From contig JAGOFF010000004.1 in the NCBI GenBank assembly GCA_017997315.1, positions 1 to 28,946 on the forward strand: a stretch of DNA of 28,946 bases. The letters run 5' to 3'. Both the position numbers and the translations under genes were made by a program. The notes beneath the pieces were generated by a model that saw only the letters and a list, made by a program, of their open reading frames with translations, was not told the origin of the DNA and searched no databases. Below are positions 21,745 to 28,946 of this stretch, piece after piece. The DNA comes from Clostridia bacterium (GTDB taxonomy: Bacteria > Bacillota > Clostridia > Saccharofermentanales > UBA5734). Numbering within the stretch: position 1 is the first letter of the stretch; each line of letters begins with the position of its first letter.

Positions 21745-23085
21745 ATGGGAATTCTGGCGGGAATCCTGCTGCTGAGCGTGATCATGATCCTGCACGAGAT
21801 CGGTCATTATGTCACCGGTCGCCGTCTCGGCTTCAAAGTCGAGGAGTTCTCACTCTTTATGGGTCCCCGGCTTCTATCCAAAGAAATCCACGGCGTCCGA
21901 TTCAGCCTCAAACTCTTCCCGATCGGGGCGTCCTGCCGGTTCGCGGGAGAGGAAGGTGAAGAAGACGGCGGGAGCGCCGCCGTCGGGATTCCTGCCGCCG
22001 CGCCTGGAGAGGGGCGGCCGGCATCGGAAGGCGAACGGTTCTTTGACCGGCCGAAATGGGCCCGGGCGATCGTCCTGACCGCCGGAGCCGCCATGAACTA
22101 CCTGTCCGGCGTACTTGTGTTTTTCATTTTGTTCGCATGGTTCGGATTCGCGACGAACACGGTTGCGCTCATCGGCGCCGGGAGTCAGGCCGAAGCGGCC
22201 GGGATGAACCCCGGAGACCGGATCGTCGCGGTGGACGGTTCCCGTGTGGTCACGCAGCTGGACTTCGCGACCACGGTGATGTTTCTGCCGGAGGACCGCG
22301 CGGTCACGCTGACGATTGAACCGGACGGCGGCGGCGCCCGCAGAGAGGTCAGGCTGGTCCCCGAAAAGACCCGGTCTTACCGGCTGGGCGTCACCGTGGA
22401 CCTGAGCAGCACACAGCCGGTCATCGCGGCGGTGGATCCCGGATCCAACGGCGGCAGTCCGGCCCTGCAGGTCGGAGACGTCCTGGTTTCCGTCAACGGC
22501 ATACCGTATGAGGATGCGGACGGTTTCTCCGCGGAGGTTTCCGGCAGCGGCGGGCAACCGGTGACGGTCCGTGTGGTCCGAGACGGAGTCGAGGAGGAGA
22601 TCACGACCCGGCCGATCCTGATGGAATACTACAATGCACAAGGAATCCAGTTCCTGGGGGAGAAGGGGATCGCCCGCTCGGCGCTGGAAGCGTTCCGCTA
22701 CTCCTGGTCGATCGTCCGGTTCACGGTCAAAGGGATATCCATGATGATCGCCGGACAGATTTCCGCCAAGGACAACCTCAGCGGGCCGATCGGCATCGTA
22801 TCGATGGTCGGGGAGATGGTCGAGACGGAACAGCCTGTCCTCGACAAAATTTACAGCCTCCTCTCCATGTTCGGCCTTATCTCGATCAATCTGGCGTTCA
22901 TGAATCTCCTGCCGATCCCGCCGCTGGACGGCAACCATCTGCTGTTGACCGGCATCGAGGCTCTCCGCCGCAAACGGCTTTCCATCCGGGTGCAGACCGT
23001 GATCAGCGTTGTCGGATTCGTCCTGCTGATCGGGCTGGCGGCGATGGCGGTGGTGTTTGACATCATGCGGCTGGCCGGCCGGTGA
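21745..23085 (+). CDS. rseP: RIP metalloprotease RseP / RasP (M50, with PDZ domains)
   Basis: This site-2 protease cuts membrane anti-sigma factors and leftover signal peptides. The 446-residue product has the zinc motif HEIGH at 17-21 in the first membrane segment and NLLPIPPLDG at 387-396 (the third ligand is Asp395). Between them are two PDZ-like repeats, starting near GSQAEAAGMNPGDRIVAVDG and near GSNGGSPALQVGDVLVSVNG. A charged, Glu/Gly-rich insertion (about 66-96) precedes the second membrane segment. The ATG at 21745 follows GGGGAGGT, which overlaps the dxr stop; the in-frame extension upstream lies in dxr. dxr-rseP-ispG-polC is a classic Firmicutes order. Confidence 0.95.
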   Translation: MGILAGILLLSVIMILHEIGHYVTGRRLGFKVEEFSLFMGPRLLSKEIHGVRFSLKLFPIGASCRFAGEEGEEDGGSAAVGIPAAAPGEGRPASEGERFFDRPKWARAIVLTAGAAMNYLSGVLVFFILFAWFGFATNTVALIGAGSQAEAAGMNPGDRIVAVDGSRVVTQLDFATTVMFLPEDRAVTLTIEPDGGGARREVRLVPEKTRSYRLGVTVDLSSTQPVIAAVDPGSNGGSPALQVGDVLVSVNGIPYEDADGFSAEVSGSGGQPVTVRVVRDGVEEEITTRPILMEYYNAQGIQFLGEKGIARSALEAFRYSWSIVRFTVKGISMMIAGQISAKDNLSGPIGIVSMVGEMVETEQPVLDKIYSLLSMFGLISINLAFMNLLPIPPLDGNHLLLTGIEALRRKRLSIRVQTVISVVGFVLLIGLAAMAVVFDIMRLAGR

Positions 23086-23102
23086 AAGGTGCGGGAGGGA
23101 GT

Positions 23103-24185
23103 ATGACAACGACGCCGGATAGGCATAGGGACCGCACACGGCCGGTCCGGATCAGGGATGTGGTCATCGGCGGCGGCGCACCCGTCGCGGTCCAGTCCAT
23201 GAACACGACGGACACGCGGGATGTCGCGGCGACGCGCGCGCAGATCGCTTCGCTCGCGGAATGCGGTTGTGAAATCGCACGGGTTGCGGTTCCGGATCAT
23301 GAGGCTGCGGAAGCGCTGAGAGCAATCTGCCGCAACAGTCCGATCCCGGTTGTCGCGGATATCCATTTCGATTACCGTCTTGCGCTGGAAAGCATCCGGA
23401 ACGGTGCCCACAAGATCCGTATCAACCCCGGGAACATCGGCGGCCCGGACCGGGTCCGGGAAGTGGCCGCAGCCGCAAAGGAACGCGGTATCCCGATCCG
23501 GGTCGGTGTAAACTCCGGATCCCTCAACCAGCGGATGCTCGACAAGTACCATGGCGTCAATGAAAACTCGATGGTGGAAAGCGCGTTGGAGAACATCCGC
23601 ATGCTGGAAGCGTGCGGATTCGAGGATATTGTCGTTTCGCTCAAGGCGTCCGATCCTTTGCTGATGATTGAAAGCTATCGGCTGCTGGCCGGCCGAATCG
23701 CCTATCCGCTCCACCTCGGCGTCACGGAGGCAGGTACGCCGTACGAAGGATCCATCCGCTCGGCGGTCGGGATCGGGACGCTGCTGGCCGAGGGCATCGG
23801 CGACACCATACGCGTCTCCCTGACCGGCATGCCGGATGAAGAGGTGCGTGCGGCGTATGCCATCCTGAAGGCGCTGCGCTTGCGGGTGCACGGCCCCGAG
23901 ATGATTTCCTGCCCGACATGCGGGCGGACGCAGGTGGATCTGATCGGGACGGCGTCGCAGGTGGAGCAGCGCCTTCGCGCGACCAACCGGAACATCCGTG
24001 TCGCGGTCATGGGGTGCGCGGTCAACGGACCTGGCGAGGCACGGGAAGCCGATATCGGAATCGCCGGCGGGAAGGGTGAATTCCTGCTCTTCTCCAAAGG
24101 CCGGATCCTGCGGAAAGTGAGCGAGAAGGACGCGGTGGACGAGCTGTTCCGTGAGATCGAGCGTCTTGGGGAGTCCGGCTCATGA
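23103..24185 (+). CDS. ispG: Flavodoxin/ferredoxin-dependent HMBPP synthase
   Basis: IspG converts MEcPP to HMBPP, the substrate of IspH encoded at 10554. With the ATG at 23103 the protein has 360 residues; the iron-sulfur ligands then fall at Cys270, Cys273 (CPTCGRT), Cys305 (MGCAVNGPGE) and Glu312, the same numbering as I recall for E. coli. The TIM-barrel part has RPVRIRDVVIGGGAPVAVQS, DIHFDY and HKIRINPGNIGG. GGGAGGGAG precedes this ATG at short spacing. The alternative GTG at 23082 would overlap the rseP stop by four bases and add seven residues, so the start is not fully settled. It overlaps polC at ATGA. Confidence 0.95.
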   Translation: MTTTPDRHRDRTRPVRIRDVVIGGGAPVAVQSMNTTDTRDVAATRAQIASLAECGCEIARVAVPDHEAAEALRAICRNSPIPVVADIHFDYRLALESIRNGAHKIRINPGNIGGPDRVREVAAAAKERGIPIRVGVNSGSLNQRMLDKYHGVNENSMVESALENIRMLEACGFEDIVVSLKASDPLLMIESYRLLAGRIAYPLHLGVTEAGTPYEGSIRSAVGIGTLLAEGIGDTIRVSLTGMPDEEVRAAYAILKALRLRVHGPEMISCPTCGRTQVDLIGTASQVEQRLRATNRNIRVAVMGCAVNGPGEAREADIGIAGGKGEFLLFSKGRILRKVSEKDAVDELFREIERLGESGS

Positions 24186-27100
24186 TGGTCAGCCTGCGGG
24201 AGTATATGCGTCGGATCAGGCCCGGTTCGGTCCCCGACCCGGGTTTCTCATGTTTCGTATCCGAACTGCGCGTATCGCAGGGCGGAGTCGTCGAAGCGGT
24301 GCTCCTGACCGAGCGGCTGCTCCCGCCGGATCTTCTGGTGGAACTCGAGGAACTGCTCGAACGTCATTTCGACGTGCAGGAAGCGCTGGTGATCCAGCGG
24401 GCGTCAGGCGGGAACCACGATCTCCGGTCGGACACGGCGGGGGGATTTCTTCCGTGGGTGCTCCGGCATCTGCGACGCACCGATCCATTCCTGTACTACA
24501 TGCTCAGCGGATCGCCGACCGAACCCGATCGCGACCATGTGCGCATCCTGCTGCCCAAGGGCTGTGCATCCCAAGTGGATGAACGTGCGCTGACGATACT
24601 CGAGGAGATCATGGAACGCGGAACGGGTATCCGCATCCCGTTCCGCGTCGCTGAATCGGAAGTGGATCTGCGCTCGATGGCCATGGATCAGGAGGAAGCC
24701 GTACTCAATCCTGAACCCGTCCCGGCGGTTTCGGCTCCGAAACCCAGGGAAGAGGCGCGGGAGCGTTCGTCGGATCCCGGGACAACGGGCCGTGCACCGG
24801 ACGCTCTGCTGGAAAATGCACGCTACCGGTACCGGAAGAAGCTGGCCAAGGCGGAAGACGGCTTGTTGTTCGGCCGGTACGACAGCCAGTTGGAGCCGGT
24901 TCCGATCGGAGAACTCAATGTGCAGTCCGGCATCGCGGGATTTTCCGGACGGATTGTGGAAACGGGAGATAAAAGGCTGGTCAGCGGAAACACCCGCGTC
25001 CTGCTTCGGTTCAGCGTGTTCGACGGAACCGGCACGATTTCGTGCCATGCTTTCCTGAAACCGGAAGATTATGAAAATGCCGAACCAGGCTTGACACAAG
25101 GCAAGCATGTCAAGGTCCAGGCGAAGATCGGATTCGACGGCAAGTATTCAAACGATCTCGATGCGGATGTGCTTGGGATCTGCCGCGCCGATGCGCCGGC
25201 TCCCCGGGCGGACGACGGACCGGAGCGGCGCGTCGAACTGCATTGCCATACCAAAATGAGTGCCCGTGACGCTGTCGCCGATGTCAAAGAGATCGTGTCG
25301 ACGGCCGTGCGCTGGGGGCTGCCCGCGATCGCCATCACGGACCATGGCGTCGTTCAGGCGTTTCCCGATGCGCGTGCAGCGCTTCAAAAGGCCGGAGCGG
25401 CCGGAACCAAGGTCATCTACGGGGTGGAATGCTATCTAGTGGACGACGGGGACACGGTGGCGTTCGGGCTCCCGCAGAACGATCCGGACGGGGAGGGAGC
25501 CGATGCGGACGATCTGGCGAACGGGTATGTGGCCATCGACGTCGAAACCACAGGGCTTGACCCGTCCCGGGACCGGCTCATCGAGATCGCCGCGGTCCGG
25601 TTCCGTCGCGGGGAGGACGGACGATTTGCGCCCGAAGACCGGTTTGTCACCTTCGTCGATCCGGGTATGCCGGTGCCTCCGGAGAGCATCCGCCTGACCG
25701 GAATCACCGATGACATGCTCCAGGGAGCGCCGGACGCCTTCGAGGCGGTACAGCGGCTGAAGGAGTTCACGGGAGATCTGCCGGTCTGCGCGCACAATGC
25801 GTTTTTTGACCTGGCGTTCATCCGTTACGCCGGCTTCCGGACCCCGGTCGCCAACGCTCCCCGCATCAAGTTCAATCCGGTAGTCGCGGATACGCTGCGT
25901 CTCTCGCGGCGGTTCTTTCCGGATGAACGGAAACACAGGCTTGACGACGTGGCCACGCGTTTTGAGATCGGACAGGACAGCCGTCACAGGGCGGGCGACG
26001 ATGCGCTGGTCTGCGGGCGTCTGCTGGACCGCTTCCTCCAGAGGCAGGGCGCCGCGTCCCTGCGCGAACTCAATCTTCAGGCGGGAAATACGGGATACGA
26101 ACGGCTGCGGACGGCCAAGACCCCCGTATACCACTGCGTTCTTCTTGCCGCCGACGAGGTGGGCCTGTACCACCTGTACAGGATCGTGTCGGATTCCCAT
26201 CTGCACTATTTTTACAACAAGACTCCCCGGGTGCCGCGCAGCGTGCTCGAGTATTTCCGGGCCGGTCTGATCGTCGGCGCGGCGTGTGAAGCGGGTGAGG
26301 TGTTCCGGGCGGTCGTAGAAACGTACCGGTCGGAAAACCGCTCTTTCGAACGGGCTTCAGCTGCGATGTCTTCCTGGAGGATGAAGAGTATCGCCCGTTT
26401 CTACGATTACCTTGAGATCCAGCCGATCTGCAACAACCGGTTCATGATCGCATCCGCCAACGGGACGGCGGTGGACGACGATGATCTGATCGCGTTGAAC
26501 CGCCTGGTCCTGCAGCTGGGGGACGCCGCCGGCCGGCCGGTGTGCGCAACGTGTGACGCCCATTTCCTGGAGAAGCGGGACGGAGTGCTCCGACAGATCC
26601 TGATCGCCGACATGTATGACGACTTCGAGCGTCAGCCCGACCTGTATCTCCGTACGACCGGCGAGATGCTTGCCGAGTTCGGGTATCTGGGAGAGCGCGC
26701 GAAGGAAGTGGTCATCGACAACCCGGTCCGGATCGCGGACAAAGTCCAGCCGGACATGCTGCCGTTTCCCGACGGCTTTTTCCCTCCGGTCATCGAGAAC
26801 GCAGCGCAGGATGTCGAACGGATCGCCCGGGAGGCGGCGGACCGGCTCTACCGGAAGGACGGTGAACTGCCGGACACCGTACGGGAGCGGATCGAGCGCG
26901 AACTGCGCTCCGTCATCGACAACGGATTCGCGACCATGTACTACATCGCGCTGCGTCTGGTCCGTCAATCCAACGCCGACGGATACCTGGTCGGATCACG
27001 CGGATCCGTCGGATCCTCGTTGCTCGCCACCCTGTGCGGAATCACCGAGGTGAACCCGCTGGCGCCCCATTACCTCTGCCCCTCCTGCCGGCATATCGAG

Positions 27101-28684
27101 TTTGTCGCCGACGGTTCGTACGGATCCGGGTACGACCTGCCGGACAAGGTGTGTCCGGAATGCGGAACGTCGCTGGGAAAAGAGGGCCAGGACATTCCTT
27201 TCGAGACTTTTCTCGGTTTCAATGGAGACAAGACGCCGGATATCGACCTGAACTTTTCCGGTGAATATCAGGGACGTGCGCAGCGTGTCATCGAGGATAT
27301 GTTCGGCAAGGAATTCACCTTCAAGGCAGGGACCATAAGCACCTATGCGGAGAAGAACACCATGGCGATGGTCCGCGGTTTTTTTGAGAAGACCGGCGGA
27401 TATGCCACGGAAGCTGAAAAACGGCGGCTGGCTTCCTGTCTTCAGGGGGTGCGCCAAACAACCGGCCAGCACCCCGGAGCGGTCGTCGTGCTGCCGCGCG
27501 ACCGTGAAATCTACGACTTCACTCCGATCCACCATCCCGCCGACAAGTCCGCGAACGGGATCATCACAACGCACTTCGATTTCACCAGCATGCACGACAC
27601 GATTCTCAAGTTGGACGTGCTGGGCAAGGACGATCCGACCATGATGCGCTTTCTGGAGGAAGCGACCGGGGTGGAGGTGCTGTCGGTCCCTTTCATGGAT
27701 CCGGGGGTCATGAGTCTGTTCAACTCCACGGAAGCGCTCGGCATCCCCGACGGCACCTGGGACATCCCGATCGGAACACTGAGCATACCGGAGATGGGCA
27801 CGTTCATGGCACGCGGCATGATCCGCGATATCCAGCCGCACCGGTTCTACGACCTGGTTCAGCTGATGGGCCTGTCCCACGGAACCGATGTGTGGGTCGG
27901 AAACGCGCAGGACCTCATCCGGCAGGGCGTCTGCGACATCACGCAGGTGATCGGGTGCCGCGACAGCATCATGACCGCTTTGATCCACTTCGGGCTGTCC
28001 GCGAAGATGTCGTTCGACATCATGGAGAAAGTCCGGAAGGGCAGGGGTCTCTCCGCGGAGCATGAGTCCGAAATGCGCGGGCACGACGTTCCGGACTGGT
28101 ACATCGAATCCTGCAAAAAGATCAAGTATCTTTTCCCCAAGGCGCACGCGGTCGCCTATGCCGTCACGGCGCTCCGGCTGGCATGGTTCAAGGTATACCG
28201 CCCGACGGAATATTACTGTGCTTTCTTTACCGTCCGCGCGGATGAGTTCGACTGCATGGAGATGTGTGGCGGGCAGGAGAATGTCCGGACGCGCCGGCTG
28301 GATATCGCCGCCAGGAGGAGCGCAACGGACGGGACCGGCGCCACCGCGCTCGAAGAGCGGAAATACTATATTCTGGAACTGATCGAGGAAATGCACCTGC
28401 GCGGGATCCTGTTCGATCCGGTAGACCTGTACCGATCGGATGCCAGCCGTTTCGAAGTGTCCGGGGAGAAACGGATCCGTCCGCCGCTCAATGCGGTGCC
28501 GGGCATCAGTGCCGTCACGGCCGCGCGCATTGTCGAATCCCGTTCGGCGAATCCGTTCAAATCCCGTGAGGACCTGTCCATGCGCGCCGGTTTGAGTTCC
28601 GCGATCCTGTCGGCCCTTGAGGCGGCCGGGTGCCTCGAAGGCATACCGGTCCATTCGCAGCTTGATCTGTTCAGCCTGGGCTAG
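24182..28684 (+). CDS. polC: DNA polymerase III, PolC-type alpha subunit
   Basis: PolC is the replicative polymerase of low-GC-type Gram-positives, with built-in 3'-5' proofreading. At 1500 residues it is slightly longer than Bacillus PolC (about 1440). In order: an N-terminal tau-binding-like part (1-230); an OB-fold (about 235-335); a PHP domain from about 350 (ELHCHTKMSARD, then AITDHGVVQAF) split by the DEDD exonuclease (DVETTGLDPSRD at about 453, AHNAFFDLAF); a Cys4 zinc element (CPSC ... CPEC, about 965-995); the palm with catalytic DID in DKTPDIDLNF (about 1020); and a helix-hairpin-helix near the C-terminus (VPGISAVTAARIVESR). The start overlaps the ispG stop; a second ATG follows at 24185. 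The stop TAG is part of the priA ribosome site. Confidence 0.97.
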   Translation: MMVSLREYMRRIRPGSVPDPGFSCFVSELRVSQGGVVEAVLLTERLLPPDLLVELEELLERHFDVQEALVIQRASGGNHDLRSDTAGGFLPWVLRHLRRTDPFLYYMLSGSPTEPDRDHVRILLPKGCASQVDERALTILEEIMERGTGIRIPFRVAESEVDLRSMAMDQEEAVLNPEPVPAVSAPKPREEARERSSDPGTTGRAPDALLENARYRYRKKLAKAEDGLLFGRYDSQLEPVPIGELNVQSGIAGFSGRIVETGDKRLVSGNTRVLLRFSVFDGTGTISCHAFLKPEDYENAEPGLTQGKHVKVQAKIGFDGKYSNDLDADVLGICRADAPAPRADDGPERRVELHCHTKMSARDAVADVKEIVSTAVRWGLPAIAITDHGVVQAFPDARAALQKAGAAGTKVIYGVECYLVDDGDTVAFGLPQNDPDGEGADADDLANGYVAIDVETTGLDPSRDRLIEIAAVRFRRGEDGRFAPEDRFVTFVDPGMPVPPESIRLTGITDDMLQGAPDAFEAVQRLKEFTGDLPVCAHNAFFDLAFIRYAGFRTPVANAPRIKFNPVVADTLRLSRRFFPDERKHRLDDVATRFEIGQDSRHRAGDDALVCGRLLDRFLQRQGAASLRELNLQAGNTGYERLRTAKTPVYHCVLLAADEVGLYHLYRIVSDSHLHYFYNKTPRVPRSVLEYFRAGLIVGAACEAGEVFRAVVETYRSENRSFERASAAMSSWRMKSIARFYDYLEIQPICNNRFMIASANGTAVDDDDLIALNRLVLQLGDAAGRPVCATCDAHFLEKRDGVLRQILIADMYDDFERQPDLYLRTTGEMLAEFGYLGERAKEVVIDNPVRIADKVQPDMLPFPDGFFPPVIENAAQDVERIAREAADRLYRKDGELPDTVRERIERELRSVIDNGFATMYYIALRLVRQSNADGYLVGSRGSVGSSLLATLCGITEVNPLAPHYLCPSCRHIEFVADGSYGSGYDLPDKVCPECGTSLGKEGQDIPFETFLGFNGDKTPDIDLNFSGEYQGRAQRVIEDMFGKEFTFKAGTISTYAEKNTMAMVRGFFEKTGGYATEAEKRRLASCLQGVRQTTGQHPGAVVVLPRDREIYDFTPIHHPADKSANGIITTHFDFTSMHDTILKLDVLGKDDPTMMRFLEEATGVEVLSVPFMDPGVMSLFNSTEALGIPDGTWDIPIGTLSIPEMGTFMARGMIRDIQPHRFYDLVQLMGLSHGTDVWVGNAQDLIRQGVCDITQVIGCRDSIMTALIHFGLSAKMSFDIMEKVRKGRGLSAEHESEMRGHDVPDWYIESCKKIKYLFPKAHAVAYAVTALRLAWFKVYRPTEYYCAFFTVRADEFDCMEMCGGQENVRTRRLDIAARRSATDGTGATALEERKYYILELIEEMHLRGILFDPVDLYRSDASRFEVSGEKRIRPPLNAVPGISAVTAARIVESRSANPFKSREDLSMRAGLSSAILSALEAAGCLEGIPVHSQLDLFSLG

Positions 28685-28696
28685 GAGGGAGTTCCG

Positions 28697-28946
28697 ATGC
28701 GGGTACAATGCGTGCTGCGCGACAGTCTCCGGTCGTTCGACCGGCTGTATACCTATGCCGTGCCCGAGGCACTGCAGCCGCAACTCCGTACGGGATGCCT
28801 CGTTACGGTCCCGTTCGGTCCGGGGAACCGGACGATGGAGGCCTATGTCGTATCGTGCGGGGCGCCCGGTGATCCGGATGACGGACAGCCGGTCAAGGAG
28901 ATCCTGTCGAACGTATCGGGCTGTCCCGTACTGCTGGAGGATCAGA
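28697..28946 (+). CDS. priA: Primosomal protein N' (PriA), N-terminal part only
   Basis: The frame opens with ATG at 28697, preceded by AGGAGGGA that begins in the polC stop codon, and remains open to the window's end (83 codons). The translation has RLYTYAVPEAL, then RTGCLVTVPFGPGNRTMEAY and a later PVKEIL. This fits the 3'-end DNA-binding domain of PriA, the helicase that restarts stalled forks. The typical PriA pattern is a Y-x-VP followed by G-x-x-V-x-VPFG, and both are present. Only the first tenth of the protein is visible, so the helicase and zinc parts cannot be checked. Confidence 0.82.
   Translation, partial: MRVQCVLRDSLRSFDRLYTYAVPEALQPQLRTGCLVTVPFGPGNRTMEAYVVSCGAPGDPDDGQPVKEILSNVSGCPVLLEDQ

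Noticed and set aside
26996..28783. Long open frame on the minus strand opposite polC, and similar ones opposite other genes
   Set aside because: They have no ribosome sites or recognisable domains, and mirror GC-rich codon use of the true genes on the + strand.
1..28946. CRISPR, insertion sequence, phage, toxin-antitoxin, tRNA or rRNA content
   Set aside because: No direct-repeat arrays, transposase or integrase motifs, terminal inverted repeats or recognisable RNA genes were seen. Gene order is conserved housekeeping throughout, with even codon use.

Overview
This 28.9 kb window looks like a chromosomal housekeeping segment of a GC-rich Firmicute, most likely class Clostridia. The grounds are: PolC-type DNA polymerase III; a fused ispH-rpsA gene directly after cmk; an lysA / M50 protease / scpA / scpB block; an rpsB-tsf-pyrH-frr-uppS-cdsA-dxr-rseP-ispG-polC-priA block; strong AGGAGG-type ribosome binding sites; and TATAAT promoters. 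All genes I accept lie on the + strand. I see no tRNA, rRNA, insertion sequence, prophage or CRISPR array, and no gap above 300 bases without a gene. The species cannot be named from this.

Layout. (1) 1-3496: the 3' part of lysA, an M50 site-2 protease, scpA and scpB, tightly packed. (2) 3497-5051: a single-gene unit with promoter, structured leader, a GGDEF/EAL protein with a broken GGDEF motif and an intact EAL domain, and a strong terminator. (3) 5075-12671: one apparent operon of about 7.5 kb. It holds a transcarboxylase-like set (12S-like carboxyltransferase, biotin carrier, 5S-like carboxyltransferase), a MurR/RpiR regulator, a HutP-family RNA-binding protein, cmk and the ispH-rpsA fusion. 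The last four are chained by 4-base ATGA/GTGA overlaps. (4) 12681-15627: a promoter, an unknown protein with a Cys4/His zinc-type motif, a PepV-like dipeptidase and a YegS/DgkB-like lipid kinase. (5) 15624-18071: rpsB and tsf behind their own promoter and leader, a terminator, pyrH, and another terminator. (6) 18070-28946: frr with its own promoter, then uppS, cdsA, dxr, rseP, ispG, polC and the start of priA.

Functionally the region covers lysine/cell-wall precursor synthesis (lysA), chromosome condensation (ScpAB), translation (S1, S2, EF-Ts, RRF), the MEP isoprenoid pathway leading to undecaprenyl carrier (dxr, ispG, ispH, uppS), phospholipid synthesis and recycling (cdsA, lipid kinase), membrane proteolysis (rseP plus a second M50 protein), pyrimidine nucleotide supply (cmk, pyrH) and replication (polC, priA).

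Most of the window is ordinary. The points worth a second look are: a one-base frameshift in dxr that repairs perfectly; the transcarboxylase-like gene set without a sodium-pump subunit; a HutP-family protein outside any histidine operon; possible internal promoter and Shine-Dalgarno signals that could release S1 from the IspH-S1 fusion; a shared extended -10 sequence at several promoters; and leaders with mutually exclusive hairpins. I did not find a clearly new defence, mobile or secretion system.
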